NCBI GenBank assembly: GCA_029931535.1
Contig: JAQPZY010001405.1
Location: forward strand, 1,759,001-1,823,000
From: Margaritifera margaritifera
Lineage: Eukaryota > Mollusca > Bivalvia > Unionida > Margaritiferidae
DNA length: 64,000 nucleotides
Reading direction: 5' to 3'
The notes beneath the pieces are model-generated. The model did no database searches. It worked only from the letters and a program-made list of their open reading frames with translations, and was not told the DNA's origin. The translations under genes and the position numbers were made by a program. The first letter of the stretch is position 1, and each line of letters begins with the position of its first letter. Shown one piece after another: positions 12,305 to 22,438 of the stretch.

Positions 12305-12641
12305 TATTTATCTTGTGCCATATAAATTTGTGCCATTATTTATGTTGTGAAATATAACTTTGTGCAATTATTTTTTTGTGCAATGTATTCGCTTTTTGCG
12401 CTCTACTCTGTGCACAATCAATATATCACAATGTGGTCTAGACATTCGAGTATATTATAAGAAGTTATTATAAAATGAGTGTCGCAGGACTCGAGTGTAT
12501 GTTGAGTGGTTAGGTGATGGGAGTGCCGAAATTCAAAATTTCTGGAAATTTCTAAATGCATTCGCGAAGGCCTACGCCTAAAAGGTCTCTGCTATTATAA
12601 TTTCACAATTGTATTGCGCTCCAATTCCCGTAAATGCTCAC

Positions 12642-12642
<1 letters not shown>

Positions 12643-12707
<65 letters not shown>
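12643..12707. repeat. (AT)n microsatellite
   Basis: A pure AT run between the remnant A region and a further AT/TG array. Confidence 0.95.
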
Positions 12708-12708
<1 letters not shown>

Positions 12709-12876
12709 TATTTATTTGGCTGATAATTTCCTTGTCAGGCATTTCGAGTTTGATGATAATTTAGTTGATTTATATAATAGCCCCCCTTCATTTCTCATTT
12801 CTCATTTCACGATAAATAAAATTTACCTAAGAAACGCGCATCCAAGGACGATCTTACAAACAACGAGGGCAAAGTA

Positions 12877-12989
<113 letters not shown>

Positions 12990-13192
12990 AAATAATAGTC
13001 TTCTTATAAAATGAATGGAACATGTGACAATGATATGAATGTCGGTGCCTCAACTTTTAGAAATACTTCTGCAATTTATTATTTAAATATCTCACATCAA
13101 GCCTTGAAATATGTCTGTAATTTTAGAATACTTAAACTCAACCCACTTTTTTCGAACGCTCATTCTTTATTGGTTACAAATCTCTGGTTTTA

Positions 13193-13312
13193 GTGCAATC
13201 CAAATCAAATTATATTGACCAAGAATGCGAGGAAAATAGGAAGGCTGACTACATCAATAATATTGATTCAAGTAAAGTCCAAGAAATATTAAAGCAGGCC
13301 TTGGATGCAGTG

Positions 13313-13407
<95 letters not shown>

Positions 13408-13771
13408 GGTATATATGATGGATTATTCACGATTCCGCATGACAATATTTTTACAAGGGGCTACTGTAACCCAAACAAATCATCATGAAAATATTAAACG
13501 TGGTTCGGAACTAAATGCCGATTAATATGCATTCACAAATATTGAGAACTTGATTGACATTCGTGGTCATTTTAAATTGTTAGGTGTTATCTTTCCTAAG
13601 AACCGAAGAATTCATAGAGCAATAAATCACAACGTTGACAACGATAAAAAAGCGTTATATTTAGAGTATTACAGAATTATAAATGTGAATCTACCTATTG
13701 ATTTGCAATTGCATTTTTCTGATCATACCATTTTACCTATTGTACTATGTGGTGGTGGGGGTGGGGTCTGA
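13193..13771 (+). pseudogene. Unassigned ORF fragments split by an (AT)n array
   Basis: A lysine/glutamate-rich ORF fragment ('VQEILKQALDAVNN') runs into the AT array at 13318-13405, and a second fragment resumes beyond it ('DIRGHFKLLGVIFP', later 'IINVNLPIDLQLHF'). I do not recognise either. They may be further remnant A genes. Confidence that they were ever coding is low. Confidence 0.3.
13318..13405. repeat. (AT)n microsatellite
   Basis: A pure AT run of nearly 90 bp that interrupts ORF-like sequence. Confidence 0.95.
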
Positions 13772-13976
13772 AAATATAAAAATCCGATTTTTTTGATAAA
13801 TTTATAAACAATCCTCAAGGAGCAAAAATCATGATTAAAGAAACTGTCAAAGAGCTTTGTATTCAGTGATGGCATGCCTTTGTAGTCTTATCTCCTACAA
13901 ATAAAGTTTATCACAGTATTTAAGCAGGATTTAAATTTTCAAGTCTAACTGCTACGTTTACCTAGAAATGTGTGTG

Positions 13977-13978
<2 letters not shown>

Positions 13979-14052
<74 letters not shown>
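13979..14052. repeat. (AT)n microsatellite
   Basis: A pure AT run directly abutting a 65-66 bp tandem repeat. Confidence 0.95.
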
Positions 14053-14054
<2 letters not shown>

Positions 14055-14246
14055 ACCGATAAACTTTAGGACTTCTAATTATATACTTCCCATTGAAACT
14101 GGTCGATGGGACAATATACCACTGATAAGCTTAAGGACTTCTAATTATATACTTCCAATTGAAACTGGTCGATGGGACAATATACCACTGATAAGCTTAA
14201 GGACTTCCAATCATATGCTTCCCATTGAAACTGGGACAATATACCA
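14053..14246. repeat. 65-66 bp tandem repeat, three copies
   Basis: Units contain 'ccactgataagcttaaggac' and 'ggtcgatgggacaata'. 'ccac(c/t)gata' starts at about 14054, 14119 and 14185. The last copy is truncated. Confidence 0.92.
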
Positions 14247-14249
14247 CTA

Positions 14250-14822
14250 GAGGAAAGCACATGCAAATTATTTTTGACGAGATGAGTATGATTATTTATT
14301 TCTCTGTCCTCTTTTCGACATGAAAGAGTAAGACTTTTGAAACCACTCTACAACTGTAGACCTGATATTGTCAAATTGCACAAGCTATTTTCTGCACATA
14401 ATTGAACACTTCTTCATAATCTGTTAAAATGTGTCATTTTATAATTAAAACAATATCCTAAACTATACTTCATCTATTTAGAGATTTGTGTTTACATTTT
14501 ACAGTACCAAAGCGTTTTTCAAATACTTTTGTTCATTCCTCGACCGCTATTTTCATACGCTAAAATATTTATCTTCAAGCTAGTTAAATATGGAGAGTGT
14601 TGTTTGCATTTTTACAATTTGTATATTAGCCATTTATGCAATCATTTTCACAATGTTCCTTTTTACAATTATGATAATTGAATTATTACTTGTATTGCTT
14701 ATATTCGGATAAAGAATGACACTTCAACTTTGAATTCACTTTGTCTTTTGTAATGTAACATTTAAATAAAATAATGACTTATGGTGTTCTCATACGCCAG
14801 CTACTTGGGGCCTGCGAGATTT

Positions 14823-14905
<83 letters not shown>

Positions 14906-15793
14906 GTTTTGTTCTTTTCTGAATACAGCAAGTGCTGTAGAAGTTCAGCAGGTTTTATACAGGACCTTAATATAAATGTTCGAGTTAACGATATCATTGT
15001 CGTCTCCTGAAAAGTAATACCAGTGTTTCGCAATTCACAGGAGAGACAAAGACTAATTAGATGTGTATTGACTTACAGCAGATTATATCCCGATTCAACC
15101 TGACAATATGTTACCGGTTTAAGGTACCGTACAGCCCTTGACAACATGACACCTTATTGTCTTATGCTCTATATACGGTTGCCATGGAGACCAGTCGATA
15201 AAAGCTAATCGATAGGGGATTTGGTAATTCCAAAATCACTTTTCAAAATTTCAGCAAACAACCAGTTATTATACCATACCATATTCAATTTGTGTTACCA
15301 TCGTGAAATGTAGGGCTTTTCGGCACCTTGACCACTACTTTAATAAGCCATACTTCCAATAATACCACTATCATAAGTGTCTATTTGCTGGCCATTTTAA
15401 CCATACAATTTTAAAATAGAATCTATTCATGTAAATTGATTGGTCTTTAAATATAAATTATACATTTATTGTTGGGGGTGGGGGTAGGGACGAGTGGGCA
15501 GGTATGTATGTTAAGTATAGAAACAATATTTTTAATAACTAGTTACGTAATTAAATTAGCATGTATGTATGTCTTATTGTTCAAGTTAATTGTTGTTTTA
15601 CTGTTTATAGGCGGTAAAATAGCTCAAATGAACTCATGTTTCATAGTATGCAAATGCAAACCGACTCTAAATAAAATTTGTCTCTGTCTTGTCTATGGAT
15701 GTATTAAGCTGCCCTGCCATCGACATTAGATATTTCCATTGTATATGTGATCATGACGACGTCTTCATCGTCAACAATATTTTGCAATTTGTT
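14250..15793. other. Non-coding stretch
   Basis: No gene is recognised. It contains an (AT)n array at 14826-14901. Short ORFs, such as one at 15469-15729, have no recognisable motif. Confidence 0.5.
14826..14901. repeat. (AT)n microsatellite
   Basis: A pure AT run flanked by unremarkable sequence. Confidence 0.95.
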
Positions 15794-15801
15794 GACGTGA
15801 T

Positions 15802-16051
15802 CAGGCCCACCGACAGAAATTCCGGGACCCTGGGCAGAGCAGTCACTGGCCCCAAAACTAGTTTCATTTTTGTATATAAAAACCGGTGTACAGTTTTGCA
15901 TATAAAACCTGTAGTAATCTACCATAACTTAGACTTTTAATATTTACTGCAAAGATTAATTTTTTTGTTTATAACTGAGTTTAAGGCGGGCCCCCATAAA
16001 TCGCTAGGCCCCTGGGCAATTGCCTCCGCCCCCCTTCCCTCGACTGGCCTG
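15802..16051. mobile_element. hAT-like MITE
   Basis: The ends are imperfect inverted repeats beginning CAGGCCCACCGACAG on the left and, read inwards, CAGGCCAGTCGAGGG on the right. The flanking 8-mers gacgtgat (15794-15801) and gacatgac (16052-16059) agree at 6 of 8 positions, as expected for an aged 8-bp hAT target duplication. No transposase is encoded. Confidence 0.6.
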
Positions 16052-16246
16052 GACATGACTATGTAGACATAAACGACAAATTTACATACTTAGGTTTCGA
16101 TATTATTGCAACATATCAGTAAGACAACATAGATATACCAATTTATTATCATATCTTCATAATCATGTCAACTCATTGCAAATGGTAACTCGTCTTGTTG
16201 ACGTAAAACAGGTCGTCTGGATCACGTATACTATAGAAATATCTCG

Positions 16247-16346
16247 TAATGACAATGACAGCTTAATACTTCCATATTTGTCTTGTCTATGTCTGTAATG
16301 ACAATGACAGCTTAATACTTCCATATTGGTCTTGTCTATGTCTGTC
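16247..16346. repeat. 50-bp tandem duplication
   Basis: Two near-perfect copies of a unit beginning 'taatgacaatgacagcttaa' and ending 'ttgtctatgtctg'. Confidence 0.9.
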
Positions 16347-16701
16347 TGTCTAATCCTTACCTACTTACCCTCAGAGATGAATAGTTGCTTCAAAATGGTG
16401 TCCTTTCTTTAAACAGTAGATATGTTTTTCAGATGTCATCGGTTGTACAATTGCGGGTGGTTTGTTGTGCAAATTCTATTGCAAAAAGGAAGTAGCATGC
16501 ACCTCACAACTTATTATTGTCTCATCGCATTCACCACGCATGCTAATATACATGTGTACAGGTACGGATAGTTTAATATCCATTTCTATTCAACACATGC
16601 GATATCGGTCTTATGATTTATTTAAGAGAATACAACCAAGACTTGGTAAACAAAAAGCATTGGCCACACGACACGGGTTACAGCGATGGAAGATAGATTC
16701 G

Positions 16702-17172
16702 TATATCTAGTATTGCATGACTTCATCTAGTATTGCATGACCTCATTTAGTATTGCATGACCTCATTTAGTATTACATGACCTCATTTAGTATTGCATGA
16801 CCTCATCGAACATATATATAGCATTGCATGACCTCATCTAGTATTGCATGACCTTATCTAGTATTGCATGACGTCATATAGTATTGCATGACCTCATTTA
16901 GTATTACATGACCTCATCGAACATATATCTAGTATTGCATGACCTCATCAAACATATAACTAGTATTGCAGACGTCATATAGTATTGCATGACGTCATAT
17001 AGTATTGCATGACCTCATCTAGTATTGCATGACCTCATCTAGTATTGCATGACGTCATATAGTATTGCATGACCTCATTTAGTATTACATGACCTCATCG
17101 AACATATAACTAGTATTGCATGACCTCATCTAGTATTGCATGACCTCATCTAGTATTACATGACCTCATCGA
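16702..17172. repeat. 20-bp minisatellite with CRE-like variants
   Basis: More than twenty copies of a unit close to 'tagtattgcatgacctcatc', with occasional inserted 'gaacatata' blocks. Several variant units read 'gcatgacgtcata', creating the palindrome TGACGTCA. Confidence 0.93.
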
Positions 17173-17460
17173 ACATAAGAGATCTAGAGACATATCCCCC
17201 AGGTCCCACGCTGAGATATGGAGATATCCTACTGGAAGTATCGTAGGGTCGAACACTCAGAATGTATATATTGCATATGTTACACGTTGTTTCGATGAGT
17301 AACATAGAAAATAGTGAATGAGGAAAATTATAAATATACCTTTACTTTTATGCTTTCTGGGAGTTTCCTTTATACAAGATATACCTAATGACATAGCCTT
17401 TTAGAAAAAACATCGAGTCGAGTGGTATGATCAGAAAAGGGGCCTCTAAAATGGTCAGTG

Positions 17461-17495
17461 TGGGTGGGTGGGTGGGGTGGGGTGGGGTGGGTGGT
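17461..17495. repeat. G-rich (GGGT)n-like tract
   Basis: Consecutive runs of three to four G separated by single T fit the G-quadruplex pattern on the plus strand. The tract lies at the 3' end of the LINE below. Confidence 0.85.
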
Positions 17496-17581
17496 ATTCT
17501 TGTTAGAAACAATTTTTCAAACCTGGATAAGTTCATTTCTTCTTGTTGTCAGTTTATCCGCCTTGTATGAAACGTTTAAAG

Positions 17582-17715
17582 CAGGGGTGTCAAACTCATT
17601 TGCTATGGCGGGCCAGATTTGATATAAATAATAATAAATAATCATAAATAATAATAATAAATAATGAGTCTGGCGGGCCGTATCCGGCAAGCGGGCCATA
17701 TGTTCGACACCCCCG
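17582..17715. mobile_element. hAT-type MITE with perfect 8-bp target duplication
   Basis: A 134-bp element with terminal inverted repeats CAGGGGTGTCAAAC and CGGGGGTGTCGAAC (right end read inwards). It is flanked on both sides by GTTTAAAG (17574-17581 and 17716-17723). The end sequence resembles widespread hAT MITEs with CAGGGGTGTC ends. It sits in the 3' part of the LINE. Confidence 0.9.
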
Positions 17716-17992
17716 GTTTAAAGGTTATGCTATTTCCAACCAGCAAAAGGTACTAAACAAATAACGAAACAAAGGCAAAGAGCACACTACAATAAAATGA
17801 AATTCATCTTCTCCTACTACTGTATTTGTCATCCCGGATATTTCACACAGCATATCACCTCTTTCCAATCCATCCTATGTACCAGTTTCTCTTTCAAGCG
17901 TATGTACGGACACGATTAATTTAGTCAAAACAAGTATTATAGCTTTATTTTTAATACAATCGAGATAGCTTTCATATTCTAAAATATGTTCA

Positions 17993-18235
17993 TGGGGGCC
18001 CCGGATGGCCGAGTGGTCTAAGGCGCTGATCTTTACAGATCACTCATATCTCAACCCTGTCCGCTTGGGTTCGAGTCTTGGCTCGACCAATGTGGGTCAG
18101 TGAGAAAACTTGCCAGTGGCTTTCTGTGGATCGGTGGTTCTTATCGGGCTATTCCTCCACCATAAATACTGACTGTCATGTGTGGCCTATCATGTGTTAA
18201 AATTGGCGTTAAACCCCAAAAATCACAAATCATCA
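17993..18235 (+). mobile_element. tRNA-derived SINE, copy 1
   Basis: The head is tRNA-Leu-like, with box A 'tggccgagtggtc' and box B 'ggttcgagtc', followed by a tRNA-unrelated body ending 'ggcgttaaaccccaaaaatc'. It is flanked by a 14-bp target duplication with one mismatch: ctaaaatatgttca (17979-17992) and ctaaaacatgttca (18236-18249). It is inserted in the minus-strand LINE. Confidence 0.92.
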
Positions 18236-18594
18236 CTAAAACATGTTCAATTTCCTTATCAAATAACAGTTTTGATATCCACATAAATCAGCTAAAACAA
18301 TCAAGTAATCTTTGTTTGAATATTTACACAAAATTAATTAATAATTAACCGCTATAGGATTCTCCCAAATATACCCTAAAATCATACTCATATAGCATTG
18401 AGATTTAATTCCCAGGATGTTCTTCATTGCTGCACAAATCTAATGAAATATTATAAGCTGTTTAAAAATACAATTATTAGAGGATACAATATGATATCAG
18501 GATTGTAAAATCCGCAGGTATCTACCCAGGTACAATGGAATCTCCCACTTTCACCATATACAGCAACATTACTTTTCTTCATTTTTACCTGTAG

Positions 18595-18817
18595 GAGGTG
18601 GCTCCGGGTGGCGGAGTGCTCTAAGGAGCTCGCCTTTACAGATCATTGACATCTCGTCTCGGGCTCGGCCAAAGTGAGCATGTGAAAAAGCTTGCCAGTA
18701 GCTTCCCGTGGGTCGGTGGTTCTTCCCGGGATCTTCCCCCACCAAACATACCGGCCGCCATGTATAGCCTATCATGTGCTGATAAATGGCGTTAAACCCA
18801 CAAAAACCAAACCAATC
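18595..18817 (+). mobile_element. tRNA-derived SINE, copy 2
   Basis: Same family as copy 1. Shared blocks include 'ctttacagatca', 'cttgccagt', 'gtcggtggttctt', 'gcctatcatgtg' and 'ggcgttaaaccc'. The box B region is degraded ('tcgggctcgg'). It is flanked by ACCTGTAG at 18587-18594 and 18818-18825. The LINE reading frame continues on both sides. Confidence 0.92.
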
Positions 18818-20027
18818 ACCTGTAGAATAATGTTCAGATATTTAAGGTGTACCTTCTCGAGTTCTTTGGACTCTTCAGAACCTCATATCTCTGATGCATA
18901 ACTCATCGTAGAACTAACATAGGCATCAAATAACTGAAACATTGTTTTGGGTGTAAAATTATAAGGTTTTGTATTGAAAAGTAATAAATGCATAGCTCTC
19001 AGCCCTTTCCCTCTATTCTGCTATATTAAACGTGTCACTGAACTGAAACGTAAAAGTTCTAAATATGTAAAATTATCAACAACTTTTAATTCAATATCAT
19101 CATGGTGCCATTTTCTATCCCTGATAAGTTTCCTACATTAAAAAAAACAACTCCTTTTTTTTTTTTTTTTTTTTTGAGGTATTAACCCTAAGAGACCATT
19201 TATCACAGTAACCGTAACCTATTGAGCTAACTTTGCAAACCTTTAGGGCTATCGGAATAAAGCAAGAACTATATCATCAGCAAATAATAGTGGATATACA
19301 TTCATGCAATCTATTAACAATCCACTATCGATATTTTACTGTAAGTGGGATTATAAGTCATCTACAGACAAGGAAAATAATATAGGAGACATTACGTCCA
19401 CTTGCTTGATACCTACAGAACACTCAAAGAATTCTGTTCAAATATTAAGATGTTTCACACAAGATCTGACACTCTTATACATTGATTTTATTATATTAAA
19501 CATTTTACTAGGTATTTCAAATTTACATATTTTATAGAACAATTTATTCCTATATATTGAAGCAAATGCCTCACTTAAGTCAACGAGAACACAGTATAGT
19601 ATTTTATTTTCACTTTAACACTTAGTGATCGATAAATAAAATATAAAAATAGCACCAACCGTATTTAAAACCAAACTCTGCATCTAATATTACATATAAC
19701 TAATCTCTCGTTTAAAACAATCGTGAGTAACTTGGAAAGGCAAATCACTAAGGTTATTCCTACATAATTAGTTACGTCCTCAGCATCTCCTTTGCTATAT
19801 AAAAGGTATAATGATTTTTCCTGACAATCCATAAGGAACAATTCCACTCATAATGACTACATTATATATTTTCATCAAAATATGGCACCATTATATCAGA
19901 AAAGTGTATAACGGACTCATTTAAAAGATTATCTGAACCTGGTGATTTATTGGTTTTCAGTTTTCTTATTGGCCTACCGCATCTTCAATATCAGCAGCTG
20001 GACTAATATTTATTGATTAGTATAAGA

Positions 20028-20602
20028 ATGTTTACAACAGTATGACTGAGCAACTGAAATGACCATATGAGTTTACAACAGTACGACTGAGCAACTGAAA
20101 TGATCATACGAGTTTATAATAGTACGACTGAGCAACTGAAATGATCATATGAGTTTACAACAGTACGACTGAGCAACTGAAATGACCATACGAGTTTACA
20201 ACAGTATGACTGAGCAACTGAAATGACCATATGAGTTTACAACAGTATGACTGAGCAACTGAAATGACCATACGAGTTTACAATAGTACGACTGAGCAAC
20301 TGAAATGATCATATGAGTTTACAACAGTATGACTGAGCAACTGAAATGACAATATGAGTTTACAATAGTACGACTGAGCAACTGAAATGATCATATGAGT
20401 TTACAATAGTACGACTGAGCAACTGAAATGATCATATGAGTTTACAACAGTATGACTGAGCAACTGAAATGACCATATGAGTTTACAATAGTACGACTGA
20501 GCAACTGAAATGATCATATGAGTTTACAACAGGACGACTGAGCAACTGAAATGACAATATGAGTTTACAACAGTATGACTGGGCAACTGAAATGACCATA
20601 TG
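20028..20602. repeat. 41-bp minisatellite
   Basis: About fourteen copies of a unit made of 'gagtttacaacagta(t/c)gac' and 'tgagcaactgaaatgaccat'. Variants at a few positions (ac/at, cat/caa) recur in several units, suggesting local unit spread. Confidence 0.95.
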
Positions 20603-21300
20603 AATACAAGCAACTGCACTATCAACTGAATAAGGGTTTTCGTATTCTGACATTTTTCACTGTAAATAATGCCTGAAAGTATCCTCACCAGAGGCATTCC
20701 ACTTGTAACAAATATGTATATATACATTTCCACATGTAGAACACATTTCAACATGTGTATTACACGCTACACTAAAGGTTAACTGGGCGTCGTCTGAGAA
20801 CTCATTGAAAGGTTGAATATCAACTTTATTTACAGGGTGGAATAATTTGTCAGGAAGAAATAATAATCAATTACACTTATAACATTTACATTGTAATAAG
20901 TAAATCTCCTTATCCCACGATCATTACCTAACATATCGATCGCTATACGAACTTCTTTGTCCTGTGAAGTTCTATGTATGGAACATCAGGTACATTGTTC
21001 TCTATTTCTTCATTATTAGTAGCATTATTATTTTGATAAAGTCGGGCCGACTACCTTCTCAACTATCAAGATCACATATAACTAAGACATCACCATGCTG
21101 ACTAAGCTGATTAATTCCATCCTCTATTAAACTTAAAATGTAAAGACCAAGGATATTATACATGGGAGACCCCTCGGGCCACATATAAATTATACCAACA
21201 AACAAATCTTTCTGTTCAGGAAAAAAGAACTTATCAAGTTTTAGCCAAACAATGCAATAAAAATAATTATTTACAATATACACACCTTGATCTCAATGGG
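20603..21300. other. Non-coding stretch
   Basis: No gene or element is recognised on either strand. Short minus-strand ORFs show no motif. Confidence 0.5.
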
Positions 21301-21404
<104 letters not shown>

Positions 21405-21459
21405 GGCATTTCACTGCTGCAAAAATATTCTAAAAAGCACACAAAAGGAATAGTGGAGG

Positions 21460-21466
<7 letters not shown>

Positions 21467-21529
<63 letters not shown>
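21467..21529. repeat. (AT)n microsatellite
   Basis: A pure AT run separated from the previous array by about 65 bp and abutting the G/C-tract palindrome. Confidence 0.95.
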
Positions 21530-21532
<3 letters not shown>

Positions 21533-21950
21533 TCTAGTCAATTACCCCCCTGCCATTTCCCCCATCATTTACCCCCTCGGTATATTACCCCTCTGTTTAT
21601 TACCCCCCGTTCTGTAACCCCCCTGGTCTATTACTATATAACATATAATTGTTATACCCCCAGAATAAAGAATAAATTAAAATAAATTTCAAAAGAAATT
21701 CGTCGTCGCTCTTCGTCATCGCTGTATTTGCTTTAGTTCGATTGATTGAGGACAGGATAAAATCATTTTGAGGTGAAACCAAGGCAGCTCTTCGTCGTCG
21801 CTGTATTTGTATCTGTATCCATATTTGTAAATGATGGTAATGGCAGGGGGGTAATAAACAGCGGGGTAATATACTGAGGGGGTAAATGATGGGGGGGGGG
21901 GGGGTAATGGCAGGGGGGTAATTGACAGGGGGGTAATGTCCTGCTTCCAT
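21533..21950. repeat. Large palindrome with C-tract and G-tract arms
   Basis: The left arm (about 21537-21613) is C-rich, with 'caattacccccctgccattt' and 'catcatttaccccctc'. The right arm (about 21840-21926) is its reverse complement, G-rich, with 'gagggggtaaatgatg' and 'aatggcaggggggtaattg'. The spacer is about 210 bp and holds two copies of a 'cttcgtcgtcgctgtatttg'-like motif. Within each arm there is a weak 15-16 bp periodicity of ATTACCCC blocks. Confidence 0.85.
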
Positions 21951-22040
21951 ATATACATACCCGTCCCCAGATAATCCCTACGGTTGGAATGGTGGTTTGT
22001 ATAGCTTTCCATCCATATGCAACTTATTGCTGTCGTCGTT

Positions 22041-22438
22041 CCTTGCCTGAGTTGAAGTTTGGCAATAATGTATTTCCTTGTTCCACAACCTCTTGGGGAA
22101 ATCTGACACTAGATATACATTACATATTCGATCCTTTCAGTCTCGGGAATAACTTTCCCAACATCTCTCTGTCCTTAAAAAGTACTGAATTTGGACACGA
22201 TGCGTCTTGTTTTCTTTATTATTGTTCCCCGATCTGTGAACTCTCTCAAATTTGATTTAATTTGCTAGTTGCTGTGTCATGTACAGCTTTTCTGTCATAA
22301 AGTCTCTGTCGCTTATCCCTTCTCATTTTCCCTCTCAGGCACCCCAAATAACAACAAAATTCTCTCGCAATGCACTAGATGGTATACCTTGTGGAACAAG
22401 ATAAAAAAATATATTGCCAATCTTCAACTCAGGCAAGG
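22041..22438. repeat. Inverted duplication at the 5' end of a LINE
   Basis: 22041-22088 ('ccttgcctgagttgaag') is the reverse complement of 22389-22438 ('cttcaactcaggcaagg'), at about 85-90 percent by eye, with roughly 300 bp between. The right arm belongs to the plus-strand LINE that follows, so the left arm is an inverted piece of the same LINE. Confidence 0.8.

Larger units (their letters stand above)
17520..19995 (-). mobile_element. Non-LTR retrotransposon (LINE) ORF2 remnant, interrupted by two SINEs and a MITE
   Basis: Reading the minus strand, the order is that of a reverse transcriptase C-terminal half: 'KTNKSPGSDNLLNE' near 19.95 kb, 'KGDAEDVTNYVGITLV' near 19.78 kb, 'LYCVLVDLSEAFASIY' near 19.6 kb, and the catalytic 'LFADDIVLA' near 19.28 kb. 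A 'YASEI-GSEESKELEKVHLK' block follows near 18.87 kb, then 'SNVAVYGESGRF' near 18.56 kb and 'LTKLIVSVHTLERETG' near 17.9 kb. Stops and frame changes show it is dead. SINE copies at 17993-18235 and 18595-18817 and a hAT MITE at 17582-17715 lie inside it, each with target duplications, and the LINE frame resumes on the far side of each. A poly-T run near 19.16 kb is a further insertion or expansion. Confidence 0.85.

Noticed and set aside
16702..17172. CRISPR-like array
   Set aside because: Units are contiguous 20-mers without unique spacers, in a eukaryotic context; it is a minisatellite.
18001..18090. Functional tRNA-Leu gene
   Set aside because: The head resembles tRNA-Leu with boxes A and B, but it continues into a SINE body, has target duplications, and does not close a clean acceptor stem.
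18569..18901. ORFs of about 68 codons at 18.6-18.9 kb
   Set aside because: They lie within the second SINE, whose target duplication and tRNA-like head explain the sequence.
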